Below, one piece after another: positions 49,096 through 56,748 of a DNA stretch of 64,000 nt. The stretch lies in contig CAWJXK010000008.1 in assembly GCA_963846855.1 (NCBI GenBank), positions 558,001 through 622,000 of the forward strand, given 5' to 3'. The stretch comes from CAIWHR01 sp963846855. Lineage in GTDB: Bacteria > Pseudomonadota > Gammaproteobacteria > Burkholderiales > Casimicrobiaceae. Below the pieces are notes generated by a model that saw only the letters and a list, made by a program, of their open reading frames with translations, did not search any database and was not told the DNA's origin. Numbering within the stretch: position 1 is the stretch's first letter; every line of letters begins with the position of its first letter. A program made the position numbers and the translations under genes.

Positions 49096-50796
49096 TCAGG
49101 CGGCCGGCTTGCGCGTCGGTTCGGTGACGCTCGTGATTTCCACCGGCTCGACCGCGGTCCAGACCCAATCCGGCTGCTGCTCGAGCAGGCGCCCGAGCTT
49201 CAGCACCGTCGCGGACTCCGACGTGTCGATCCGGAAGCGCTTCGACGGCTGGTACTCGACGGCAGGAACGATCAGCGAGCGCACCGCGGGGTCGCTTTCA
49301 CGCTTGCGCAGCGTGAGCAGCAGTCCATGCACGATCCGGCCGTTTGTCGTCGTCGGCACACCGTCGACCGAATACTCCTCGTTCACTGCCTTGCGCTGCT
49401 CGAGCAACGCGACACTGACGAGCGCGTTCGCGATGACCTGCAGCCCGATCTCGGCGCGCTCCGTGGTGAGGCGGCGGATGCGCCGGACGATGCCGAGCGA
49501 CCACGTCACCTGCCCGTTGGGGCGGATCGCCGTCAGCGTGCCGAGCGTGACCGCGCCGGCGGCGCTCATCGGCGCGAGCAGCCGGAAGCCGGTCTGGCTC
49601 ACGTCCTTGACCTCCCAGGGGCCTCCCGGCGCGGCGAATTGCGCGAGCCGGAGCGTTGCGAGCTCGCGGCGGCGATTCTTCTCGTCACGCGCGCGCCCGA
49701 ACACCGCGAGCTCCATCGTGCCCCCGAAGCTCTTCGCGATGTCGAAGGCGGGAATCGGCGCGCGCTCTTCCTCGCGCAGATAGCCCGAGATGCGCGCGAG
49801 CCCGACGATCGCGTCGACGCTGCCCTCGGCCGAGCTGCGCTCGCCGCGGCGCGCGAACGGCCGGAATTCCGGGTCGACCTGCGAAGCGAGCTTGGTCAGC
49901 AGATTGAGCTGCTCGCTGCGCCGCGCGGTCTTCATCGAGAGCGGCTGCCCCTTGATCTTCTGCTCGATCACGACGACGTTCTGCAGCAGGAGCGCATGCA
50001 GCCCGCGGGTGTCGAGGAAGAGCACGCGGCCTTCTAGCGGCGCGGGCAGGCGCCGCCGGAGTCCCGTGCGGCTGCCGAGATCGACATAGAACGCATTGAC
50101 CGACGGCGGCTCGAGCGAAAGGCGCAGCGGCTGGCACCACTCGTCGAGCTGCGACCACACCCATTCGAGCTGCCGCGCCGAGAGGTTGCCGGAATTGAGG
50201 AGCTGCAGCACGAGCACGGTCAGGTATTCGTGTTCGATCGTCGTCGCTCCGCCATCCGGATGCACCGGCAGCGGCTGCCGCTCGATCTGCTTCGAGCAGG
50301 CCAGCGTGAACAGCGTGTGCAGCTCCGCCCATTTCGCCGGTATCCACTGCTCGTAGCGGAAATGGCGGATCCTCGCGTCGTGGCCGAGGTGCGTCATCTG
50401 TCGCGCGATCAGCTCCGGCAGCATCGCCTGCCAGCGGTTGCTCTGCCCGTGCGTCGTCAGCTCGTGCGCGAACGCGCCGTAGCAGATCAGGAATCCCTGC
50501 GTGAGGTCGAACAGCGACTGCCAGATCTGCGTCTCGATGCGCGACGAGCGCGCCGCGTGCTCGATGTACTGCTCGGTGAGCATCCGGCGCAGCTCCTCGG
50601 TGTGGCTGTCGACGTGGAACACCGCCTCCAGGCCTTGCGGGGTGCGGTTTGCGCTACGCTCGGTCAGCCTGCCGAGCCCGGCGAGCACGTCGTGCTGGAT
50701 CGCGAGCGGATCCGTCGGCGGAAATGACGCGAGCCAGCGCTCGGCCGTCTTCACGTCCGCGAGGGGATCCCTGAAACTTTTTCCGAATCCGAACAT
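49096..50796 (-). CDS. Large cytoplasmic protein with a C-terminal PilZ-like domain
   Basis: About 566 residues from ATG 50796. The N-terminal two-thirds is helical and has no clear family mark (DPLADVKTAERWLASFPPTD, EQYIEHAARSSRIETQIWQS). The C-terminal part (about residues 390-480) has a PilZ-type EVKDVSQTGFRLLAP segment followed by GQVTWSLGIVRRIRR, resembling c-di-GMP effectors of betaproteobacteria. It ends with a beta-rich stretch (RKRESDPAVRSLIVPAVEYQ). c-di-GMP binding is inferred from the motif. It precedes the acyl-CoA synthetase gene by 11 bases. Confidence 0.65.
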   Translation of the reverse strand: MFGFGKSFRDPLADVKTAERWLASFPPTDPLAIQHDVLAGLGRLTERSANRTPQGLEAVFHVDSHTEELRRMLTEQYIEHAARSSRIETQIWQSLFDLTQGFLICYGAFAHELTTHGQSNRWQAMLPELIARQMTHLGHDARIRHFRYEQWIPAKWAELHTLFTLACSKQIERQPLPVHPDGGATTIEHEYLTVLVLQLLNSGNLSARQLEWVWSQLDEWCQPLRLSLEPPSVNAFYVDLGSRTGLRRRLPAPLEGRVLFLDTRGLHALLLQNVVVIEQKIKGQPLSMKTARRSEQLNLLTKLASQVDPEFRPFARRGERSSAEGSVDAIVGLARISGYLREEERAPIPAFDIAKSFGGTMELAVFGRARDEKNRRRELATLRLAQFAAPGGPWEVKDVSQTGFRLLAPMSAAGAVTLGTLTAIRPNGQVTWSLGIVRRIRRLTTERAEIGLQVIANALVSVALLEQRKAVNEEYSVDGVPTTTNGRIVHGLLLTLRKRESDPAVRSLIVPAVEYQPSKRFRIDTSESATVLKLGRLLEQQPDWVWTAVEPVEITSVTEPTRKPAA

Positions 50797-51184
50797 GGGG
50801 CGCTTGCCTTTGGATCGATTCGGGCGACCCTCCGCAAGAACCGGACCCAGGTCGCCAGCCGCGCCGGCGGCGTCGCATCTGGTCCCCGTCGACGGCCGGG
50901 GCGAGGAACCCGGAAAAAAAACAGCCGGGAATCCCGACTGCCGCTCCGCCGCCTCGTTGTCACACATGATCGCGCAATCGGTGGGTGCCAGCAATAGGCG
51001 GGCGGGCAGGCTGGCATGCATCCTGCGTAATACGCTCCGTGCAGCACAACGCGAGATCCGTCAAGGCGGACTTCGCAGGGCGCAAAGTGTTGCCCGGCAA
51101 CGATTGCGCCTCTTGGTTTGGACTATACTTGTGCAGCACAGATTGCTCACTTGAAGTGACGTAAAACGATAGGGAACGACGACG
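50797..51184. other. Divergent control region before the MerR/B12-like regulator
   Basis: These 388 bases contain no convincing gene. A TATACT at 51123-51128 is a possible -10 for the regulator gene, but no well-spaced -35 is evident. A palindrome at 51147-51159, listed separately, lies between it and the regulator start. Confidence 0.4.
51147..51159. promoter_or_regulatory. Palindrome before the MerR/B12-like regulator (possible autoregulatory operator)
   Basis: TCACTTGAAGTGA is a perfect 13-base inverted repeat with a central G, 26 bases upstream of the regulator's ATG. Its place between a probable -10 (51123-51128) and the gene fits an operator, possibly for the regulator itself. There is no experimental or comparative support here. 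Confidence 0.4.
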
Positions 51185-52207
51185 ATGGGCATCCTGATCA
51201 AGGCGCCGGCGCGCCGCACTGAAATCTCTCCCGCGGCCGTGCAGCCGCACGAAAACGTCACTGAGCCGCGCGGCGCGGCGCACATCCGCGAGGTGGTCCG
51301 GATCACCGGGCTGCGGCGCGAGCAGCTCTACATGTGGCAGCGCCGGTACGGCTTCCCGGCGCCGCTGCGCGACCCGTTCGGCGATCGCGTGTATCCGCCG
51401 GACCAGGTCGCCCGCCTGAAGCTCATCAAGCAGCTGCTGTCCGAGGGCTGGCGAGCGGGCGCCGTGGTTCCGCTCGCCGAATCGGCGTTGCAATCGATGC
51501 TGGGCATTGCCATCGCGGACCCTGTGCCGCTGCCGAGCGAGATCGGAACCGCCGTCAAACTGCTGCACGAGCATCGCGTCGGCGAGCTGCAGAACCATCT
51601 GTCGAAGCTCCTGGTCGGCCAGGGACTTCGCCGGTTCCTCGAGGCCACGCTCATTCCGCTGAACGAGGCGGTGCACGAGCACGTCGTCCGGGGCGAGATG
51701 CAGAATTTCCAGGAGTTGCGCTTCGCCGATCTCGCGCAGCGTCTGCTGCGCGACGTGACGCGGCTGGTGCGGCCGACTCGCGACGCATCCCAGATCCTGC
51801 TCGCGACCCCGCCGAACGATCCGAACCAGCTGGGACTCGCGATCCTCGAGCTCCTGATGTTCACCGAAGGCATCAATTGCCTCACGCTCGGCGCCGGCGT
51901 GCCGGCACAGGAAATCGCGGGCGCCGCCGACGCATACAAGGTCGCGCTCGTCGTGCTGCTCTTCGATCGCGGCATCTCCGGCAAGATCGCCGGGCAGGAG
52001 ATCCGCTCGCTCCGCACCGAGTTGCCGGCGCGCATGCCGCTCGTGGTGAGCGGCCGGGCGGTCAACCTGCTCGCGAAGCCGATTGCCGACGTGCGCACCG
52101 CCGCGGATTTCAGCTCCGTCATGGCGACGCTGCGCGAGATCGGCGTGTTGGCGTCGTCCTCGGTCTCGATGCTCGGGATCAAGTCCGACGGGCCGGCTCG
52201 CGCGTAG
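51185..52207 (+). CDS. MerR-type regulator with a degenerate B12-binding-like domain
   Basis: A 340-residue transcription regulator. Residues about 28-90 are a MerR-type DNA-binding helix-turn-helix (IREVVRITGLRREQLYMWQR, RYGFPAPLRDPFGDRVY). The rest resembles the CarH/LitR photoreceptor fold: a helical cap (LIPLNEAVHEHVVRGEMQNF) and a Rossmann part (LLATPPNDPNQLGLAILELL, INCLTLGAGVPAQEIAGAA). The cobalamin His of the usual ExHxxG is Asn here (NDPNQLG), and the EH of the cap is EL, so cobalamin binding is doubtful. The ATG follows GGGAACG-type purine sequence. Confidence 0.75.
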   Translation: MGILIKAPARRTEISPAAVQPHENVTEPRGAAHIREVVRITGLRREQLYMWQRRYGFPAPLRDPFGDRVYPPDQVARLKLIKQLLSEGWRAGAVVPLAESALQSMLGIAIADPVPLPSEIGTAVKLLHEHRVGELQNHLSKLLVGQGLRRFLEATLIPLNEAVHEHVVRGEMQNFQELRFADLAQRLLRDVTRLVRPTRDASQILLATPPNDPNQLGLAILELLMFTEGINCLTLGAGVPAQEIAGAADAYKVALVVLLFDRGISGKIAGQEIRSLRTELPARMPLVVSGRAVNLLAKPIADVRTAADFSSVMATLREIGVLASSSVSMLGIKSDGPARA

Positions 52208-52242
52208 ACGGGCACGCAAGGCGCCGCGCGTAGAATGGCGGG

Positions 52243-52416
52243 GTGCGCTCCCCTCGCCATTCGCTGCATCTCCTCGCCACGGCGCACCGCAGCATTCCGC
52301 GCGCCGTCTGGCATACGATCGGCGTGGTCCTCGCCGCGCTGCTCGCGTACGCGATCTGGCGCGGATACCAGAGTCCCGACTTCCTGCTCGACCTGGGCGC
52401 GCTCAAGCTCTGCTGA
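52243..52416 (+). CDS. Small membrane protein (57 residues)
   Basis: An open frame from GTG 52243, 36 bases after the regulator gene. The product has a basic N-terminus and one membrane helix (VWHTIGVVLAALLAYAIWRG), then YQSPDFLLDLGALKLC. No known family. A TAGAAT seven bases before the GTG may be a -10 of a leaderless transcript, but there is no good -35. It could also be cotranscribed with the regulator. The protein-like helix and C-terminus support a real gene, but it is weak. Confidence 0.45.
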   Translation: MRSPRHSLHLLATAHRSIPRAVWHTIGVVLAALLAYAIWRGYQSPDFLLDLGALKLC

Positions 52417-52431
52417 CGTCGACCTTGTTTC

Positions 52432-52836
52432 CTACGCCTCGTTGAGAAAGTCCTCGAGCTTGCGTCGCTCGCGCTTGGTCGGACGGCCGGCGAAGCGGGG
52501 TTCAGTCATCGCGGCCGCGCGCCGGCGCGCCTGTTCCTCTTCCCGCGCGAGGACGCTCGCCGCCGATTCGCGATAGAGGAGCGCCGCGTCGCTCGCGGAA
52601 CCCCGGCGATCGGAGAGTGCGAGCACCTCGACTTCGACGACAATCCCGTGCTTGCGCACCGTGACGCTGTCGCCGGCGCGCACCGCATGCGCGGGCTTCA
52701 CCGCATTGCCGTTGAGGCGCGCCTGTCCCGTGTCGGCGGCGCGAGCTGCGAGGCTCCTCGTCTTGTAGAACCGCGCCGACCACAGCCATCTGTCGAAACG
52801 GACGGCCGTGCCGGGATCCGCGGAGGCGGAAGTCAT
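52432..52836 (-). CDS. hslR: S4-domain RNA-binding heat-shock protein Hsp15 (HslR)
   Basis: A 134-residue S4-domain protein: RFDRWLWSARFYKTRSLAAR, ARLNGNAVKPAHAVRAGDSV, then a charged C-terminal tail (RPTKRERRKLEDFL). Hsp15 rescues 50S ribosome subunits carrying a stalled nascent chain. It is the last gene of a minus-strand operon with the flavin-binding regulator-like protein, hslO and the proteasome homolog. Confidence 0.88.
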   Translation of the reverse strand: MTSASADPGTAVRFDRWLWSARFYKTRSLAARAADTGQARLNGNAVKPAHAVRAGDSVTVRKHGIVVEVEVLALSDRRGSASDAALLYRESAASVLAREEEQARRRAAAMTEPRFAGRPTKRERRKLEDFLNEA

Positions 52837-52878
52837 GGGGATCGGAGAGCGATGCGACGAATGCCTCGCGGCGGCCGC

Positions 52879-53523
52879 TCAGCGTTCGTCGTCCGCCGGC
52901 GCGGCATAGGTGCGCATCCATGCGGAAGTCGCGGTCGCTTCCGGATAGCCTTCGGAATCGAGCGCGGCGATGACACGCGCCCGGTCGTCGTCCGACCGGT
53001 TCTGCGACAGCTTGAATTTCGCGTCGATGCGCTTGATCCGCATCCGGAAGCCGATGATCGCGCCGACCATCGCATCGAGCTGCGCGGGACCGAGGCCGAG
53101 CTGCCACGGCGCCGCGCGCGTCGACTCGAAGCGATGGATCAGCGTGTCGAGGATCGCCTGAGTCCCGGCGCGATCCGGAGAAAGCACGATCGACCCGTGT
53201 GCGTGCACGACGGCGTAGTTCCACGTCGGCACGCTGGCGGCGGGGTCCGCGTAGAACGAAGGCGACACGTACGCGTGCGGGCCGTGGAAGATGGCGATCG
53301 ACTCGCCCGCCGCGGCCGCGTCGACGTGTGGATTTTTGCGCGCAAAATGGCCGATCAGCGTCCCGTTGGGCTCGCAATCGGCGATCCACATCAGCGGCAG
53401 GTGCGTGACGGCCGGCTCCGGGTCTCCCGGCGTGATCAGCGTCGCGAACGCGTTGTCGTGCATCAGGCGCGCGATCGCGATCCGGTCGCGCGTGGCGAAA
53501 TGCGGAGGGACGAAGACGGTCAT
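52879..53523 (-). CDS. FMN-binding negative transcriptional regulator-like protein (PaiB family)
   Basis: A 214-residue protein with the PaiB fold: FVPPHFATRDRIAIARLMHD, THLPLMWIADCEPNG, HFARKNPHVDA, IFHGPHAYVSPSFYADPAAS and VPTWNYAVVHAHG. The family binds a flavin in a split barrel, and some members repress sporulation and protease genes in Bacillus; in proteobacteria the role is not known. It lies between hslO and hslR with gaps of 20 and 42 bases, so it is part of that operon. Confidence 0.85.
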   Translation of the reverse strand: MTVFVPPHFATRDRIAIARLMHDNAFATLITPGDPEPAVTHLPLMWIADCEPNGTLIGHFARKNPHVDAAAAGESIAIFHGPHAYVSPSFYADPAASVPTWNYAVVHAHGSIVLSPDRAGTQAILDTLIHRFESTRAAPWQLGLGPAQLDAMVGAIIGFRMRIKRIDAKFKLSQNRSDDDRARVIAALDSEGYPEATATSAWMRTYAAPADDER

Positions 53524-53543
53524 CGCGGTCGCTCGCCCCGGGG

Positions 53544-54452
53544 TCAGTGCCGGACCGCACCGGTCGGAGCGGCGGGAACGTCGAACAGCGACAGCGCGTC
53601 CTCGGCGTCGAACGTGTAGCTCAGGTTGCAGAACTCGCAGGTGACGCCCACCTGCCCCTGCTCGGCGATGATGCTCTCGACTTCGATCCGGCCGATCATC
53701 CGCAGCGCGTTCGCGACGCGCTCGCGCGAGCAGCTGCACGCGAAGCGCGCGCGCCGCGGCTTGAACAGGCGAAGGTCGTCGTGGGGAAAGCGCAGCCGCA
53801 GCAACGCCTCGGCCCCGCCCGGGACGAAGAGGTCGGAAGGCGCCGTCGCCCGCGCGATCGCCGCGGCGCGGGACCAGGTCGCGTCGTCGTCGACGCCGGC
53901 GCTCGGCAGCCGCTGCAGCAGCAGGCCACGCGCGCGCTCGCCAGACGTCGCGATCGAAAGCGCGCTGTCGATCTGCTCCGACTTGGTGAGGTAATGCTCG
54001 ATCAGCGTGGCGATGGACGTCGCCTCGAGCGTGACGATGCCCTGATAGATCGGCCCGCCGTCCTTGGGATCGAGCGAGATGGCAAGCCGGCCGTGCGTCG
54101 GTCCCCCCGCAAGTTCCGCGAGCGACGCATCCGGCGGCAGTGCTTCGGCGGCGGCATTCCATTGCGCCATCGCGCGAAGCGCGAGGTCCGCGGTGCACTC
54201 GACAACGAGCAGGCGAACCGGTCCGTCGCCCTGGAGCTGGACGACCAGCGCGCCCTTGAACTTTAGCGTCGAGGCGAGCAGCGCGGTCGCCGCGACGATC
54301 TCGGCCAGCACGCGTTTGAGCGCCGGCGGATACGGATGACAGCGCAGGATGTCGCGGCAGGCGTCGTCGAGGCAGACGAGCGCGCCGCGCACCGCGGAAT
54401 GCTCGAACACGAAACGCGCGAGCGCGTCGACGAAGGCGGGGCCGGGATTCAC
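53544..54452 (-). CDS. hslO: Redox-regulated chaperone Hsp33 (HslO)
   Basis: A 302-residue chaperone that becomes active when its zinc site is oxidised. The C-terminal zinc cysteines are intact: FACSCSRERV (CxC) and TCEFCNLSY (CxxC). The body has the Hsp33 pattern SSTLKFKGALVVQLQGDGP-like strands and YLTKSEQIDSALSIATSGER. The start is GTG 54452. It follows the proteasome homolog by 16 bases and is followed by the PaiB-like and hslR genes. Confidence 0.93.
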   Translation of the reverse strand: MNPGPAFVDALARFVFEHSAVRGALVCLDDACRDILRCHPYPPALKRVLAEIVAATALLASTLKFKGALVVQLQGDGPVRLLVVECTADLALRAMAQWNAAAEALPPDASLAELAGGPTHGRLAISLDPKDGGPIYQGIVTLEATSIATLIEHYLTKSEQIDSALSIATSGERARGLLLQRLPSAGVDDDATWSRAAAIARATAPSDLFVPGGAEALLRLRFPHDDLRLFKPRRARFACSCSRERVANALRMIGRIEVESIIAEQGQVGVTCEFCNLSYTFDAEDALSLFDVPAAPTGAVRH

Positions 54453-54468
54453 GCGCCGGTGCGAGCCG

Positions 54469-55038
54469 TCAACGCCTGCAGGCCACCGTGTACAGCGTCA
54501 TCGGCAGTCCCGAGTTGCGGTCGAATGTCGCGCCGGCGTCGATGCCCGCTCTGGCGATGGCCTCGGCCGTGCGGAGCTTCGGATATTGCGCGTGCATCGC
54601 GCCGATCGCGAATTCACGGCCGGAGCCGACCGCCCAGAACCGCGTGTACTCGAACACCTCGCGCATCGAGTAGACACCGAAGATGCCGTGCGCGTTGGCC
54701 ACGAGCGCGGTGACTTGCGTCGATTCGTACGGATCGTCTTCTTCCTCCTTGGGATTGAGGAAGTGCTGCTCCTTCAGGATCGGATGCAGCTTGCGGAACG
54801 TCTCGAAGATCCCTGCCTTGGTGGAGAAGTCGAGGTCGGCGTGCTTGGCGAGGAGGCTCTCGAAGACGAGCTGGTGCGCGGCGCTCCCGCAGAGCCCGAT
54901 GTGGGTGTCGCGGTAATGCAGGATCTTCTCCGGCGTCCGGTCGTATTCGGCGGTCAACCGCGTGTCGCCGAACGTCGTCAGCGAATCCGCGGCGATCGTG
55001 ATTTCATCGTTCTTGCGGACCGCGACGATTGTGGTCAT
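54469..55038 (-). CDS. Betaproteobacterial proteasome homolog (BPH), HslV-like protease
   Basis: A 189-residue Ntn-hydrolase related to HslV. After removal of Met, the N-terminal Thr1 (MTTIVAVRK) is the expected nucleophile; Asp17 (ITIAADS) and a Lys near mature position 37 (TPEKI) complete the active-site set, the Lys being displaced by about four residues from its place in HslV. The sequence corresponds to the group described as BPH, which forms double rings without a known HslU partner. No hslU is adjacent. It heads an operon with hslO and hslR, consistent with stress proteostasis. The family name is from memory and is the least certain point. Confidence 0.75.
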   Translation of the reverse strand: MTTIVAVRKNDEITIAADSLTTFGDTRLTAEYDRTPEKILHYRDTHIGLCGSAAHQLVFESLLAKHADLDFSTKAGIFETFRKLHPILKEQHFLNPKEEEDDPYESTQVTALVANAHGIFGVYSMREVFEYTRFWAVGSGREFAIGAMHAQYPKLRTAEAIARAGIDAGATFDRNSGLPMTLYTVACRR

Positions 55039-55105
55039 GGACAGGCCCGTTCGGGCGGTGGCATCGGAAGTGCCGCGGCAGCCGCGGCCGCGGGGGGAAC
55101 CGCAA

Positions 55106-55111
55106 ATTATA
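55106..55111 (-). promoter_or_regulatory. -10 element of the BPH-hslO-hslR operon promoter
   Basis: A perfect TATAAT on the minus strand lies 67-73 bases before the BPH start, in the 88-base gap behind gluQ. The -35 region, near the end of gluQ (about 55129-55135), is a poor match. It may be a heat-shock or housekeeping promoter; the sequence does not decide which. Confidence 0.5.
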
Positions 55112-55126
55112 CCGCTCGGCGCAGGC

Positions 55127-56077
55127 TCACCCGAAATGGCGTGGTGCCGGCAGCGCTACGACCGGCGGTAGCCGTGCCGGATCGAAGGTTGCGACGGCGA
55201 TCGACCAGAATTCCTCGATCGACGCGGGGCGTGCGCTGCCCCCCGGGAGTGGCTGGTCGAGAAATTGCCAGGCCGCGAGCAACACCGGCAGCGGCTCGTC
55301 CGGCAGCGGCGCCGCATCGGTCTGCTTCGAGAGCTTGTTGCCGCCACGATCAAGCGCGACCGGATGATGCAGGTACGAAGGCGCGGCAAGGCCCAGCATC
55401 CGCTGCAGGAAGATCTGACGCGGCGTTGATGCGAGCAGGTCGGCGCCGCGGACGACGTGCGTGACGCCCTGCGCGGCGTCATCGACGACGACGGCCAGCT
55501 GGTACGCGAATAGGCCATCCGCGCGCTTGACCACGAAGTCACCCACGTCGCGTGCGAGGTCCTGCGCCTGCGGGCCCTGCAGCCGGTCGCGGAATTCAAC
55601 GGTGGAGTTGGCCGCGTCCGACGGAATCCGGATTCGCCAGGCATGCGCCGCGCGCGCGCGCCGGTCCTCCGGAATTCCATCGCGGCAGGTCCCGGGATAG
55701 ACATGCTCGCCGCCGGCGCCCACCGGGGCGCTCGCGTTTTCGCGCCGCGTGCATACGCAAGGGTAGACGCCGCCATGCGATCGCAACTGCTCGAGCGCGG
55801 ATTCGTAGAGTGCCGTGCGCTCCGATTGGCGGACCACGGGTCCGTCCCACGCGAATCCGTATCGCTCGAGCGCTGCGAGGATCGCGCTCTCGGCGCCGCG
55901 CCGCGTGCGGGGCGCGTCGACGTCCTCGATGCGCACGAGCCAGATTCCGCCCGCCGCGCGCGCGTCGCAGCAGCTCGCGAGCGCCGCGATGAGCGAGCCG
56001 AAGTGCAACGGGCCGGTGGGAGAGGGGGCGAAGCGGCCGCAAGGGCGGGCTGCGCCAGCCGTCCCGCGCGAGGTCAC
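55127..56077 (-). CDS. gluQ: Glutamyl-Q tRNA(Asp) synthetase GluQ
   Basis: A 316-residue enzyme that attaches glutamate to queuosine of tRNA(Asp). The class I signature GRFAPSPTGPLHFGSLIAAL and the KMSKS-type KLSKQT are present; zinc-site cysteines occur in CVCTRREN and GTCRDG. It lacks the anticodon-binding domain of full GluRS, which is typical. The start GTG 56077 overlaps the stop of the lytic transglycosylase gene (GTGA). Its presence fits the queuosine pathway, also represented by queG at 38234. Confidence 0.93.
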   Translation of the reverse strand: MTSRGTAGAARPCGRFAPSPTGPLHFGSLIAALASCCDARAAGGIWLVRIEDVDAPRTRRGAESAILAALERYGFAWDGPVVRQSERTALYESALEQLRSHGGVYPCVCTRRENASAPVGAGGEHVYPGTCRDGIPEDRRARAAHAWRIRIPSDAANSTVEFRDRLQGPQAQDLARDVGDFVVKRADGLFAYQLAVVVDDAAQGVTHVVRGADLLASTPRQIFLQRMLGLAAPSYLHHPVALDRGGNKLSKQTDAAPLPDEPLPVLLAAWQFLDQPLPGGSARPASIEEFWSIAVATFDPARLPPVVALPAPRHFG

Positions 56078-56748
56078 CGCGCCGGAATGGACGCCGACAC
56101 GGCGCGGAACGTGCCGGTGCGAGGCGCGTATTGCCAGTTGCGGTTCATGACGGCGATGACACCGGTTGGATACTCGGAGCGGCCGAGGCTGCCGTTGTAG
56201 CGGCCGAGCGCGCGGTAGAGGTCACCATTCTCGATGTCGAGGTAGTGGCGCAGGATCACGCAGCCATAGCGCAGGTTGGTGCGCAGATGGAACAGATTGT
56301 AGTTGGCGCCGCTGCCGATGAGGCCGGTCCAGAATGGCATCACCTGCATGAATCCCCGCGCGCCCGCCGGCGAGATCGCGTACTTGCGGAAATTGCTCTC
56401 GTACTGGATCACGCCCAGCACGAGCTGCGGATCGAGACCCGCCCGCGTCGCCTCGTAGTGGACCGTTGCCAGGAATTCCTCGCGCGCATTCGTGTCGCCG
56501 AGCTTGTCGGCGAGCCGCGGGGACATCGCCGCGATCCACGGACGGAGCTCCATCCGGTTCGTGTAGTCGATGGGGACAGGGCGATCGGAGATCGCCTGCG
56601 ACATCAGCGTCGCGACCGAGGGCGCGAGGCGCTCCTCGACCTGGGCCCCGGCAAGCGCGACCCCGGACGCGAGCGTGAGACCCGCGAACGCCGTCGCCGC
56701 GGCGACCGCGCGGCGCCAGGATCCGAATTGTCGTTGCATTGCCCTCAT
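56074..56748 (-). CDS. Exported lytic transglycosylase (SLT domain)
   Basis: About 224 residues from ATG 56748, which overlaps the proS stop (ATGA). A signal peptide (AVAAATAFAGLTLASGVALA) is followed by an SLT lysozyme-like domain with VLGVIQYESNFRKYAISPAG (catalytic Glu in YESNF), GARGFMQVMPFW and ALGRYNGSLGRSEYP. It cleaves peptidoglycan glycan strands and makes 1,6-anhydro-muramic ends. It is the middle gene of the proS-slt-gluQ operon, joined by overlapping start and stop codons on both sides. Confidence 0.9.
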   Translation of the reverse strand: MRAMQRQFGSWRRAVAAATAFAGLTLASGVALAGAQVEERLAPSVATLMSQAISDRPVPIDYTNRMELRPWIAAMSPRLADKLGDTNAREEFLATVHYEATRAGLDPQLVLGVIQYESNFRKYAISPAGARGFMQVMPFWTGLIGSGANYNLFHLRTNLRYGCVILRHYLDIENGDLYRALGRYNGSLGRSEYPTGVIAVMNRNWQYAPRTGTFRAVSASIPAR

